Source of the DNA: Rhodococcus wratislaviensis
Lineage (GTDB): Bacteria > Actinomycetota > Actinomycetes > Mycobacteriales > Mycobacteriaceae
Assembly (NCBI RefSeq): GCF_900455735.1
Contig: NZ_UAUI01000007.1
Location: 62,001-126,000, forward strand
Direction of reading: 5' to 3'
DNA length: 64,000 nt
The notes below the pieces were generated by a model, which saw only the letters and a list, made by a program, of their open reading frames with translations, did no database searches and was not told the DNA's origin. A program made the translations under genes and the position numbers. Of the stretch, positions 44,114 to 51,537 are shown one piece after another; positions within the stretch are counted from its first letter, which is position 1; each line of letters begins with the position of its first letter.

Positions 44114-44746
44114 TCAGTAGAGCAGGGTGCGGTAGTACTCCTGCCGGCGAGGCGCGTCCGGGTCGTGGTCCAACTCGTGCTGCTCGGCGTGCATTTCCCG
44201 CAGCGACGGGATCTCGTCCGGATCCGGCCAGGACTCCGGGTTCCACATGCGTGACCGGAGGATGGCCCGGGCGCAGTGGGTGTAGACCTCGTCGATCCGG
44301 ACCACCACGCCGAGGTTGGCGGGTTTGCCGTTGATCGACATCGACTGCAGCAGTTCGGGATCGACGGTCAAGGTGGCAGTTCCGTTGACGCGCACCACCT
44401 CGTCGATCCCGGGTACGACGAACAGGATGCCCACGTGCGGATTCTCGAGGATGTTGCGGTACGAATCCGCGCGCCGATTGCCCGGCCGGTCCGGGATCAC
44501 CAGCGTCCGGTCGTCGAGGAACATCGTCTTCGGCGTGATGTCTCCGCGCGGCGAGCAGTCGCAGTGACCGTTCGCGTCGGCGGTGGCGAGGACGAAGAAC
44601 CGCGCCTCGGAGATGAAGCGCCGGATGAGCGGCATCGTGTGATCGGTGTGCTTGGTGACGATGGAGGGGTGGGGAACGCCCAGGACCTGCTCGAGTTCGT
44701 CGAGGTCGGTGATCGTGTGCTCCGGCGAGGGGGCGTGCGCTGCCAC
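44114..44746 (-). CDS. PNPOx-like flavin protein, iron-box linked
   Basis: A 210-residue split-barrel protein of the pyridoxamine-phosphate-oxidase-like group (MSMEG_1024-type by resemblance). The core has ARFFVLATADANGHCDCSPRGDITPKTMFLDDRTLVIPDRPGNRRADSYRNILENPHVGILFVVPG, typical FMN-cleft motifs. A C-terminal HIS/ASP-rich tail follows. GTG start. An iron-box-like sequence with TAGCCT as -10 lies about 30 bases upstream, and the convergent neighbour is a siderophore-binding lipoprotein. A flavin-linked role in iron release or heme handling is a reasonable guess, not a demonstrated function. Confidence 0.75.
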   Translation of the reverse strand: MAAHAPSPEHTITDLDELEQVLGVPHPSIVTKHTDHTMPLIRRFISEARFFVLATADANGHCDCSPRGDITPKTMFLDDRTLVIPDRPGNRRADSYRNILENPHVGILFVVPGIDEVVRVNGTATLTVDPELLQSMSINGKPANLGVVVRIDEVYTHCARAILRSRMWNPESWPDPDEIPSLREMHAEQHELDHDPDAPRRQEYYRTLLY

Positions 44747-44773
44747 TGGAGTGTTCCGTTCGTCGAGGACCGT

Positions 44774-44792
44774 TCGAGTTAGGCTACCCTTC
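44774..44792 (-). promoter_or_regulatory. Iron-box-like site upstream of PNPOx-like gene
   Basis: GTTAGGCTACCCT within a 19-base stretch matches the DtxR/IdeR consensus at 13 of 19 positions. On the minus strand it includes TAGCCT (44786-44781), a good -10 for the PNPOx-like gene. Confidence 0.55.
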
Positions 44793-44901
44793 GCGGCGTT
44801 CGGGCGGTCGCGAGGCCCGCTGGCTCACGACCGATGATTCCGGCCTGCTCCGGGAGTCCTACCTTCGACCGCAGCCTCACACTCGACCGGAGGAGCCACG
44901 C

Positions 44902-45192
44902 ATGCCCGCACCGAAGACCCCGCAACCACTCGCGCACACCTTCACGGCGCCGATCCAGAAGGACGGGGCGTTCGCGACGTACGTGACCGTGCCGGACTCC
45001 GCCGAACTTCTCGGAACGAGGCGGCCGGTGAAGGTCGGCGGAACGATCGACGGCCACCCGTTCAATGCCACCCTGATGCCCTCGGGTGAAGGTCCGCACT
45101 GGCTTCCCCTGAAGATCGCATTGTGCACGCTGATCGGTAAGGGCGGTGCCGGAGTGGAGGTGACGGTGCACCTCGAGCAGCGTTTCAGCTGA
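44902..45192 (+). CDS. DUF1905 domain protein
   Basis: A 96-residue protein consisting of a DUF1905 domain: HTFTAPIQKDGAFATYVTVPDSAELLGTRRPVKVGGTIDGHPFNATLMPSGEGPHWLPLKIALCTLIGKGGAGVEVTV, a small beta-barrel with a conserved HWLPLK-type loop. GGAGGAG lies 6 bases before the ATG. It is a single gene. Family function unknown. Confidence 0.8.
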   Translation: MPAPKTPQPLAHTFTAPIQKDGAFATYVTVPDSAELLGTRRPVKVGGTIDGHPFNATLMPSGEGPHWLPLKIALCTLIGKGGAGVEVTVHLEQRFS

Positions 45193-45284
45193 CGCCGGGC
45201 GGCGTCCGGGGTTTGATCCGGGGAGAGCGGGGTACGGATCACCCGGAAGCGATCTGCGTTTCCGGACGGGTTTCGAGGTGCGTC

Positions 45285-46247
45285 GTGCCGATGTGGCCGC
45301 GGTTGTCGGGATGGCTCCCCACTCTGGGGGTCGTGGTGCTCGTTGCCGCGTGCGGAGCGAGCGACGACGGCAACATGAGCGAGAATTTCGCCGGCACCGT
45401 CGACATCGGCGGGGGCCGGAACATCTATCTCGAGTGTGCGGGCACAGGCACACCGACGGTCGTGTTCGTGTCCGGTCTCCGGTTCGGTGCCGATCAGTGG
45501 ACGACGACGGCCGACCCGGCCGCCACCTCGGCCTTCGACGGAGTCGCCGAGTTCACCCGAGTCTGCTCGTACGACCGGCCGGGAGTCGTGCTGGGCGGGG
45601 ACGCATTGAGCCGCAGCGACCCGGTTCCGCAGCCGATCACCACCACGGACGCGGTCGCCGACCTCCAGTCGCTGCTGGGCGCCACGGGCGAGGCCGGCCC
45701 CGGCCCCTACGTGCTGGCCGCCCACTCCTACGGCGGTCAGATCGCGAGACTCTTCGCCGGCACCCATCCCGACGAGGTGGCGGGCATGGTGCTGATCGAC
45801 GCGCAGTCGGAGGAGTTGCAGACCCTACTGCCCCCGGAGCAGTTCGAGGAGTTCCTGCGGCTCAACACCCCGCAGCAGGACAGTCTCGACGAGTACCCGG
45901 ACCTCGAGCGTGTCGACTTCGTCCGCAGCTTCGACGAGATCCGCGCCGCCGAACCGATCCGGCCCCAGCCGCTCGTCGTCCTCTCCGCCGACCGCTCGGT
46001 GGCGCCACAGATCGCGGAGGGCATTGCGAACGGAAGCCTCCCCGCCGACATCGATCCCGGCTACGGCCCGGCCCTCGACGCCGTGCAGCCGAAGGCGCAG
46101 GCGGATCTGGCACAACTCGTCCCGGGTGCCACGCATGTCACGAACACGAACAGCGGCCACAACATCAACATCGAGCAGCCTCAACTCGTCATCGACGGAG
46201 TCCGCGACGTCGTCGACGCCGTGCGCGACGGGCGCACCGAGCCCTGA
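45285..46247 (+). CDS. Alpha/beta hydrolase, lipoprotein
   Basis: About 320 residues. A short N-terminus (VPMWPRLSGWLPTLGVVVLV) leads to lipobox VAAC (Cys about 24), so the enzyme is anchored outside the membrane. The hydrolase core has the nucleophile elbow AHSYGGQIARLFAGTHPDEVAGMVLIDA and probable catalytic His in NTNSGHNINIEQPQLVI. GTG 45285 is preferred because GAGG lies 6 bases upstream; ATG 45291 is an alternative. Substrate is unknown; a lipase or esterase is likely. Confidence 0.78.
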   Translation: MPMWPRLSGWLPTLGVVVLVAACGASDDGNMSENFAGTVDIGGGRNIYLECAGTGTPTVVFVSGLRFGADQWTTTADPAATSAFDGVAEFTRVCSYDRPGVVLGGDALSRSDPVPQPITTTDAVADLQSLLGATGEAGPGPYVLAAHSYGGQIARLFAGTHPDEVAGMVLIDAQSEELQTLLPPEQFEEFLRLNTPQQDSLDEYPDLERVDFVRSFDEIRAAEPIRPQPLVVLSADRSVAPQIAEGIANGSLPADIDPGYGPALDAVQPKAQADLAQLVPGATHVTNTNSGHNINIEQPQLVIDGVRDVVDAVRDGRTEP

Positions 46248-46305
46248 CCGTCGCGCGCGGCTCGGCCTGCGGAATGCGGTCGCCTCGACGTGGGAGACTG
46301 GACCG

Positions 46306-47121
46306 GTGAGGTTGTATCGAGACAATGCGGTGGTCCTGCGCCAGCACAAGCTGGGCGAGGCCGACCGTATCGTCACACTCCTCACCCGGCAGCACGGTCT
46401 GGTGCGCGCGGTCGCCAAGGGGGTGCGCCGCACGAAGTCCAAGTTCGGTGCCCGGCTCGAGCCGTTCGCGCACATCGACGTGCAGCTCTACCCGGGCCGC
46501 AACCTCGACATCGTCACCCAGGTCCAGACGGTCGACGCGTTCGCGACCGACATCGTCGACGACTACTCCCGGTACACCACGGCGTGCGCGATCCTCGAGA
46601 CCGCCGAACGTCTCGCCGGTGAGGAACGGGCCCCGGCGCCGCAACTGCATCGCCTGACGGTGGGAGCGCTGCGGGCCGTCGCCGAGCACCACCGCCCCTG
46701 CGAGCTGATCCTCGACGCCTTCCTGTTGCGGGCCATGGGTTTTGCGGGGTGGGCCCCCGCCCTCGACGACTGCGCGCGGTGCAGCGCACCCGGGCCGCAC
46801 CGGGCATTCCACGTGGCCGCCGGGGGAGCGGTGTGCGTCCATTGCCGGCCGCCGGGCGCCGCCACCCCGTCGCCGGGTGTCCTCGACCTGATGGATGCGC
46901 TGATCCGCGGCGACTGGGCGAGCACGGAGCAGGTGCCGGAGTCGTTGCGGGGGCAGGCCAGTGGTCTCGTCGCGGCGCATCTGCAGTGGCACCTCGAACG
47001 GCAACTCCGCACCCTCCCGCTGATCGAACGCGCACGGCCGCATGCGGCGGTAGGGGTTGAGGATTCGGTCAGGCAGGATGGGGACCGTGATTCGACGACG
47101 CGAACCTCGAGCCCCGCATAG
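46306..47121 (+). CDS. recO: DNA repair protein RecO
   Basis: A 271-residue recombination mediator that loads RecA with RecR. An OB-fold domain (about 1-80: [46 protein letters not shown]) leads into helices and a zinc-finger-like pair CARC...CVHC. GTG start with -10-like GAGACT 6 bases upstream, a leaderless pattern. The 3' end overlaps uppS by 35 bases, the order recO-uppS being conserved in actinobacteria. Confidence 0.93.
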   Translation: MRLYRDNAVVLRQHKLGEADRIVTLLTRQHGLVRAVAKGVRRTKSKFGARLEPFAHIDVQLYPGRNLDIVTQVQTVDAFATDIVDDYSRYTTACAILETAERLAGEERAPAPQLHRLTVGALRAVAEHHRPCELILDAFLLRAMGFAGWAPALDDCARCSAPGPHRAFHVAAGGAVCVHCRPPGAATPSPGVLDLMDALIRGDWASTEQVPESLRGQASGLVAAHLQWHLERQLRTLPLIERARPHAAVGVEDSVRQDGDRDSTTRTSSPA

Positions 47122-47896
47122 TTCCGGGGCCGAGCGCCAGATCCGGCCGCCGGACCCGCACCCCTCGGGCGCCCGCCCGCCGGGCCTGCAACCCGAACTC
47201 GTGCCCCGGCACATCGCGCTGGTGATGGACGGCAACGGCCGCTGGGCGCAGGAGCGGGGGCTGCCCCGGACCGCGGGCCACGAACGCGGCGAAGCCGTGT
47301 TGATGGACGCCGTCTGCGGGTGCATCGAGATGGGCGTCGAATGGTTGTCGGCGTACGCGTTCTCCACCGAGAACTGGAAGCGCAGCCCCGAGGAGGTCCG
47401 CTTCCTGATGGGGTTCAACCGCGACGTGATCCGGCGTCGCCGCGACGAGATGCACGAGATGGGGGTGCGCGTGCGGTGGGCGGGACGCCGGCCCAAGCTG
47501 TGGCGCAGCGTCATCAAGGAACTCGAAATCGCCGAGGAGCTCACGAAGCACAACACGGTCATGAACCTGACCATGTGCGTCAACTACGGCGGGCGCGCGG
47601 AGATCGCGGACGCGGCGAAGGAGATCGGCAGGCGGGTCGCGGCGGGACAGCTCGACCCGGAGAAGATCACCGAGGCGACCGTGGCCCGGTACCTCGACGA
47701 GCCGGACATGCCGGACGTCGACCTGTTCCTCCGGCCGTCCGGCGAGCAGCGCACGTCCAACTTCCTGATCTGGCAGTCGGCCTACGCCGAGATGGTGTAC
47801 CAGGAGAAGCTGTTTCCTGATTTCGACCGCAGGGACCTGTGGGCGGCGTGTGTCGAGTACGCGTCGCGTGACCGTCGGTTCGGTGGGGTGAAATGA
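47087..47896 (+). CDS. uppS: (Poly)cis-prenyl diphosphate synthase UppS (decaprenyl type)
   Basis: A 269-residue cis-prenyltransferase making the polyprenyl carrier for cell-wall synthesis. Motifs are [16 protein letters not shown] (catalytic Asp), [17 protein letters not shown], and [25 protein letters not shown] 40-residue Pro/Arg-rich N-terminus precedes the core, as in mycobacteria. Start choice is GTG 47087; ATG 47078 is in frame. The 3' end overlaps the next gene as ATGA. Confidence 0.92.
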   Translation: MIRRREPRAPHSSGAERQIRPPDPHPSGARPPGLQPELVPRHIALVMDGNGRWAQERGLPRTAGHERGEAVLMDAVCGCIEMGVEWLSAYAFSTENWKRSPEEVRFLMGFNRDVIRRRRDEMHEMGVRVRWAGRRPKLWRSVIKELEIAEELTKHNTVMNLTMCVNYGGRAEIADAAKEIGRRVAAGQLDPEKITEATVARYLDEPDMPDVDLFLRPSGEQRTSNFLIWQSAYAEMVYQEKLFPDFDRRDLWAACVEYASRDRRFGGVK

Positions 47897-48294
47897 CCGT
47901 CGACGGGGCGCCCGCGCTGCTCGGGCGGGCGGCGGACGCGCTCGAGCACTTCGCCACCGTCGCCCGGGCGGACGACGGCTCGCTGAGCTTCGAGTATGCC
48001 GGGGCGCTGTGCTCGATCAGTGCGATGACTCTCACCGAGGGTCTCGATGTGCTGTCGATGACGTGCGTGCTGGCCTGGGATCGTCCGGTCAGCGCGTCGA
48101 TGCACAAGAAGGTCGCGGAACGGAACAGCGCACTGCAGTTCGGTTCGATCGCGGTGTTCGGTCACGGCCGGCTCGCGGACGTCATCCTGCGCTACACGTT
48201 CCCCGCCGCCGGGCTCGAGGACGAGGCATTGACCACGATGCTGCTTCTCGTGCTGAGCGGCGCGGACACCGCCCGGCAGGGCCTGATCCCCTGA
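47893..48294 (+). CDS. YbjN-like conserved protein
   Basis: A 133-residue protein resembling the YbjN / type III secretion chaperone-like fold: [51 protein letters not shown], then [34 protein letters not shown]. It is coupled to uppS (ATGA) and convergent with zur. From memory, mycobacteria keep a small gene at this position. Function unknown. Confidence 0.72.
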   Translation: MTVDGAPALLGRAADALEHFATVARADDGSLSFEYAGALCSISAMTLTEGLDVLSMTCVLAWDRPVSASMHKKVAERNSALQFGSIAVFGHGRLADVILRYTFPAAGLEDEALTTMLLLVLSGADTARQGLIP

Positions 48295-48297
48295 CGC

Positions 48298-48723
48298 TCA
48301 CTGCGTCGCGGTGCAGTCCTTGCAGAGGCCGAAGATCTCGATGGTGTGGCTGACGTCGGAGAAGGCGTGGGCGTCGGCGATCGACTGCGACCACTGCTCG
48401 ACAGTGGGCCCCTCGACCTCGACGGTGTAGCCGCAGGCACGGCAGACGAGGTGATGGTGATGTCCGGACGAGCAGCGCCGGTACACGGATTCGCCGGTGT
48501 CGGTGCGCAGGACGTCGACCGTTCCGGCGTCGGCGAGCGTCTGCAGGGTGCGGTAGACGGTGGTCAGCCCGATGCCTTCGCCGCGCTTGCGGAGTTCGTC
48601 GTGCAGTTCCTGCGCCGACCGGAACTCCTCGATGTCGTCGAGGAGCGCGGAGATGGCGCTGCGCTGCTTGGTCGCGCGTACTCCCACGACGACGGGCTTG
48701 CGCTGGCCGGTGTTCTGGGTCAA
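48298..48723 (-). CDS. zur: Zinc uptake regulator Zur (FurB), Fur family
   Basis: A 141-residue Fur-family repressor. The winged helix (about 15-80) has LTTVYRTLQTLADAGTVDVLRTDTGESVYRRC. The dimer domain carries HHHH (88-91), C94-x2-C97 (CRAC) and C134-x2-C137 (CKDC), the structural zinc site. Position 5 bases after smtB and before the recO-uppS unit matches the mycobacterial smtB-zur (furB) pair. It represses zinc uptake genes under zinc-replete conditions. Confidence 0.9.
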   Translation of the reverse strand: MTQNTGQRKPVVVGVRATKQRSAISALLDDIEEFRSAQELHDELRKRGEGIGLTTVYRTLQTLADAGTVDVLRTDTGESVYRRCSSGHHHHLVCRACGYTVEVEGPTVEQWSQSIADAHAFSDVSHTIEIFGLCKDCTATQ

Positions 48724-48728
48724 GGCTT

Positions 48729-49073
48729 CTATCCTTCCTCGGCGTGCGCGACGGCGTCCACGACGATGTGGGCGAGGTGGTCGTCCACCAGGCGGTAGAG
48801 GACCTCACGTCCGGTGCGTTCGCCGCGCACGACACCCGCGGCCTTGAGTACGCGAAGATGCTGGCTGATCAGTGGCTGCGTCACTCCGAGTGCGCCGACG
48901 AGTTCGTGCACGCACCGTTCCGATTCGCGGAGTTGGAGGACGATCGCGATCCGGACGGGGGCCGCGAGGGCGCGCAGGATGTCGCCGGCCGCCGCAAGGG
49001 TCTCCTTCGACGGCACGGGAGCGGGCGCCGCCGCCTCGAACGGATGCAGATCCCCGGGATCGATGACGCTCAC
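48729..49073 (-). CDS. smtB: SmtB-type zinc-responsive ArsR repressor
   Basis: A 114-residue ArsR/SmtB regulator. The HTH is CVHELVGALGVTQPLISQHLRVLKAAGVVRGERTGREVLYRL. The C-terminal helix VDDHLAHIVVDAVAHAEE has the alpha-5 zinc pattern D-x-H-x10-H-x2-E exactly. GTG start with AGGAG 7 bases upstream. With zur it forms the zinc-sensing pair known in mycobacteria, where SmtB releases DNA when zinc is high and so allows zur expression. It is divergent from glyS. Confidence 0.9.
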   Translation of the reverse strand: MSVIDPGDLHPFEAAAPAPVPSKETLAAAGDILRALAAPVRIAIVLQLRESERCVHELVGALGVTQPLISQHLRVLKAAGVVRGERTGREVLYRLVDDHLAHIVVDAVAHAEEG

Positions 49074-49157
49074 CAGTGATCTCCTTCGGTGTGCCGGACA
49101 ATGGACGGGACCGTGGCCGCGAGGCCGTCGGCCCCGGGAGGATCACCCTCACCTTAT

Positions 49158-49195
49158 TGCAAATCGATTCCATTTTGATATGCACGAATACGCAT
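49158..49195. promoter_or_regulatory. Candidate zinc operators between smtB and glyS
   Basis: Two imperfect palindromes in A/T-rich DNA: TGCAAATCGATTCCA (49158-49172), which matches an actinobacterial Zur-like consensus at about 10 of 15 positions, and ATGC-N8-GCAT (49180-49195), of the kind bound by SmtB/ArsR proteins. Both lie in the divergent smtB/glyS promoter region. Assignment is tentative. Confidence 0.4.
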
Positions 49196-49295
49196 GTCAA
49201 CCGGGTGGGTGAACCGACTGCGATCGGGCAGATAGGCTGGGCTCCGAAAAGCGCACGTGAACCATGCATCTATTACCCAGATGGAGAGCACCCGA

Positions 49296-50687
49296 GTGGC
49301 ACCGAAGTCCAAAGTCGAAACCGTCGTCAATCTCGCCAAGCGTCGTGGCCTGGTCTACCCGTGCGGTGAGATCTACGGAGGCACGAAGTCGGCCTGGGAT
49401 TACGGCCCCTTGGGCGTCGAGCTCAAGGAGAACATCAAGAAGCAGTGGTGGCGCAACATGGTCACCAGCCGCGAGGACGTCGTCGGCCTCGACTCCTCGG
49501 TCATCCTGCCGCGCGAGGTGTGGGTGGCGTCCGGTCACGTCGGCGTGTTCAACGACCCGCTGGTCGAGTGCCTCAACTGTCACAAGCGCCACCGGCAGGA
49601 CCACCTGCAGGAGGCGTACGCGGAGAAGAAGGGCCTCGACAACCCGGACGACGTCCCGATGGACGTCGTCGGCTGCCCCGACTGCGGCACGGTCGGTCAG
49701 TGGACCGAGCCCCGCGACTTCAACATGATGCTCAAGACGTACCTCGGCCCGGTCGAGAGCGAAGAGGGCATGCACTACCTTCGCCCGGAGACCGCGCAGG
49801 GCATCTTCGTGAACTTCGCGAATGTCCTCACCACGTCGCGCAAGAAGCCGCCGTTCGGCATCGGCCAGATCGGCAAGAGCTTCCGCAACGAGATCACGCC
49901 CGGAAACTTCATCTTCCGCACCCGCGAGTTCGAGCAGATGGAGATGGAATTCTTCGTCAAGCCCGGCGAGGACGAAGAGTGGCACCAGTACTGGATCGAC
50001 TACCGCATGGACTGGTACACCGGGCTCGGCATCAACAAGGACAACCTGCGTCTGTACGAGCACGCACAGGACAAGCTGTCGCACTACTCCAAGCGCACCG
50101 TCGACATCGAGTACCGCTTCCACTTCCAGGGCAGCGAGTGGGGCGAGCTCGAGGGTGTGGCCAACCGCACCGACTTCGACCTGTCGACCCACTCGAAGCA
50201 CTCGGGCACCGACCTCAACTACTACGACCAGGCCACCGGTGAGCGGTACACGCCGTACGTCATCGAGCCGGCGGCCGGTCTCACGCGTTCGCTGATGGCG
50301 TTCCTCGTCGACGCGTACACCGAGGACGAGGCGCCGAACGCGAAGGGCGGCGTCGACAAGCGGACCGTGCTGCGTCTGGACCGTCGTCTCTCCCCGGTGA
50401 AGGCCGCGGTCCTGCCGCTGTCGCGTAACGCGGACCTGACGCCGAAGGCGAAGGATCTCGCGGCGACGCTGCGTCAGCACTGGAACGTCGAGTTCGACGA
50501 CGCCGGCGCGATCGGCCGCCGCTACCGCCGTCAGGACGAGATCGGCACCCCGTTCTGCATCACCGTGGATTTCGACACGCTCGAGGACCACGCTGTGACC
50601 GTCCGTGAGCGTGACTCCATGGCTCAGGAGCGGGTCGCGCTCGACCAGGTCGAGGGCTACCTGGCGCAGCGCCTCATCGGTTCCTGA
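49296..50687 (+). CDS. glyS: Glycyl-tRNA synthetase (dimeric alpha2 type)
   Basis: A 463-residue class II enzyme charging tRNA-Gly. Motif 1 region is [33 protein letters not shown], motif 2 [25 protein letters not shown], and motif 3 [11 protein letters not shown] four-cysteine insertion, CLNC and CPDC, probably binds zinc; to my recollection the mycobacterial enzyme has lost it. GTG 49296 is preferred because the next residues [17 protein letters not shown] match the family N-terminus; ATG 49281 is in frame. It is divergent from the zinc regulators. Confidence 0.95.
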   Translation: MAPKSKVETVVNLAKRRGLVYPCGEIYGGTKSAWDYGPLGVELKENIKKQWWRNMVTSREDVVGLDSSVILPREVWVASGHVGVFNDPLVECLNCHKRHRQDHLQEAYAEKKGLDNPDDVPMDVVGCPDCGTVGQWTEPRDFNMMLKTYLGPVESEEGMHYLRPETAQGIFVNFANVLTTSRKKPPFGIGQIGKSFRNEITPGNFIFRTREFEQMEMEFFVKPGEDEEWHQYWIDYRMDWYTGLGINKDNLRLYEHAQDKLSHYSKRTVDIEYRFHFQGSEWGELEGVANRTDFDLSTHSKHSGTDLNYYDQATGERYTPYVIEPAAGLTRSLMAFLVDAYTEDEAPNAKGGVDKRTVLRLDRRLSPVKAAVLPLSRNADLTPKAKDLAATLRQHWNVEFDDAGAIGRRYRRQDEIGTPFCITVDFDTLEDHAVTVRERDSMAQERVALDQVEGYLAQRLIGS

Positions 50688-50690
50688 TCC

Positions 50691-50721
50691 ACCGTCACCT
50701 GCGCGCGCCGCAGGTGACGGT
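50691..50721. terminator. Bidirectional terminator between glyS and lipoprotein gene
   Basis: Perfect 13-bp arms (ACCGTCACCTGCG and CGCAGGTGACGGT) around a 5-base loop. The left arm includes the stop codon of the minus-strand lipoprotein and lies just past the glyS stop. No U-tract. Confidence 0.7.
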
Positions 50722-51537
50722 CAGATAGTTCGTCAGGATTCGCCGGTTCTCCTCGGACACCGGGATGCGCGAGTATTCCGGTGCCGAGGAGCCGACGGCG
50801 ATCCACAGCGGAAAGACGAAGGGCTTCTTCGCTTCCGCGAGGGCGTGGGGATCGCAGCGCGCCGCATCGATCGTGATGTCGACGCTCAGCCGGTCCTCGT
50901 CCGCCCGCATGGTGGCGGGCAGCGCGCCGTGCAGCGCGTACAGGACGCTGCCGCCGATCTCGTCCACCCGGACGTCACCCGACGCCGTTCCCCGGCTCAC
51001 GACGAGCTGTGCGGGGAGGGGCGCGGTCGGCTCGGGCGGAGCCGCCGCCGGAATCAGTGTCACCGGTACGGCCCGCGCCAGATCCTGTGCGGCGCAGTCG
51101 CCGTCGTGAATCCGGCCGAGGACGTCGTACGGGGCCGCGAGTGGCACCCGCACGGGTGACACGCTCGGATCGGCGACACCGATCAGGGCGTACGCCGGCT
51201 CCGGGGGAGTGTCGCAGCGGACCGTGCCGTACTCGGCCTCGACGTCGATCCGGTTGCCGGGGCCGAGTTCGACCTCGCGTCGGGTCGCGGGCGCAGCCTC
51301 GAAGCCGGGACTGTCCAACGCCACGGACGTCACGGCGACGGGTGCGTCGCCGGTGTTCGTTATCCGCACGTGAATCCGGCCGCCCGCCGCGTCGTCCTCC
51401 CGGCTGCGGTAGGCCTCCGCCGACAGGGGGCTCGCCGGTGCGTCCGCGGTCCGGTCGTCGCCTGCACAGCTCGACAGGACGCCGCCGGCGGTGGCCGCGA
51501 CGCAGGCGAGTACGACCGAGACTCGGGAAGCCGTCAG
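50695..51537 (-). CDS. Putative lipoprotein of unknown function, non-canonical start
   Basis: About 280 residues. The N-terminus TASRVSVVLACVAATAGG leads to lipobox LSSC, so a lipoprotein is likely. The rest has a DUF-like beta-rich domain with ITNTGDAPVAVTSVALDSPGF, resembling secreted Ig-like or nuclear-transport-factor-like folds. No ATG, GTG or TTG is available near the lipobox; the best start is CTG at 51537, overlapping the upstream stop as CTGA, with ATT at 51540 as an alternative. It directly follows the TPM gene, so the two may act together at the cell surface. Confidence 0.62.
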   Translation of the reverse strand: MTASRVSVVLACVAATAGGVLSSCAGDDRTADAPASPLSAEAYRSREDDAAGGRIHVRITNTGDAPVAVTSVALDSPGFEAAPATRREVELGPGNRIDVEAEYGTVRCDTPPEPAYALIGVADPSVSPVRVPLAAPYDVLGRIHDGDCAAQDLARAVPVTLIPAAAPPEPTAPLPAQLVVSRGTASGDVRVDEIGGSVLYALHGALPATMRADEDRLSVDITIDAARCDPHALAEAKKPFVFPLWIAVGSSAPEYSRIPVSEENRRILTNYLTVTCGARR

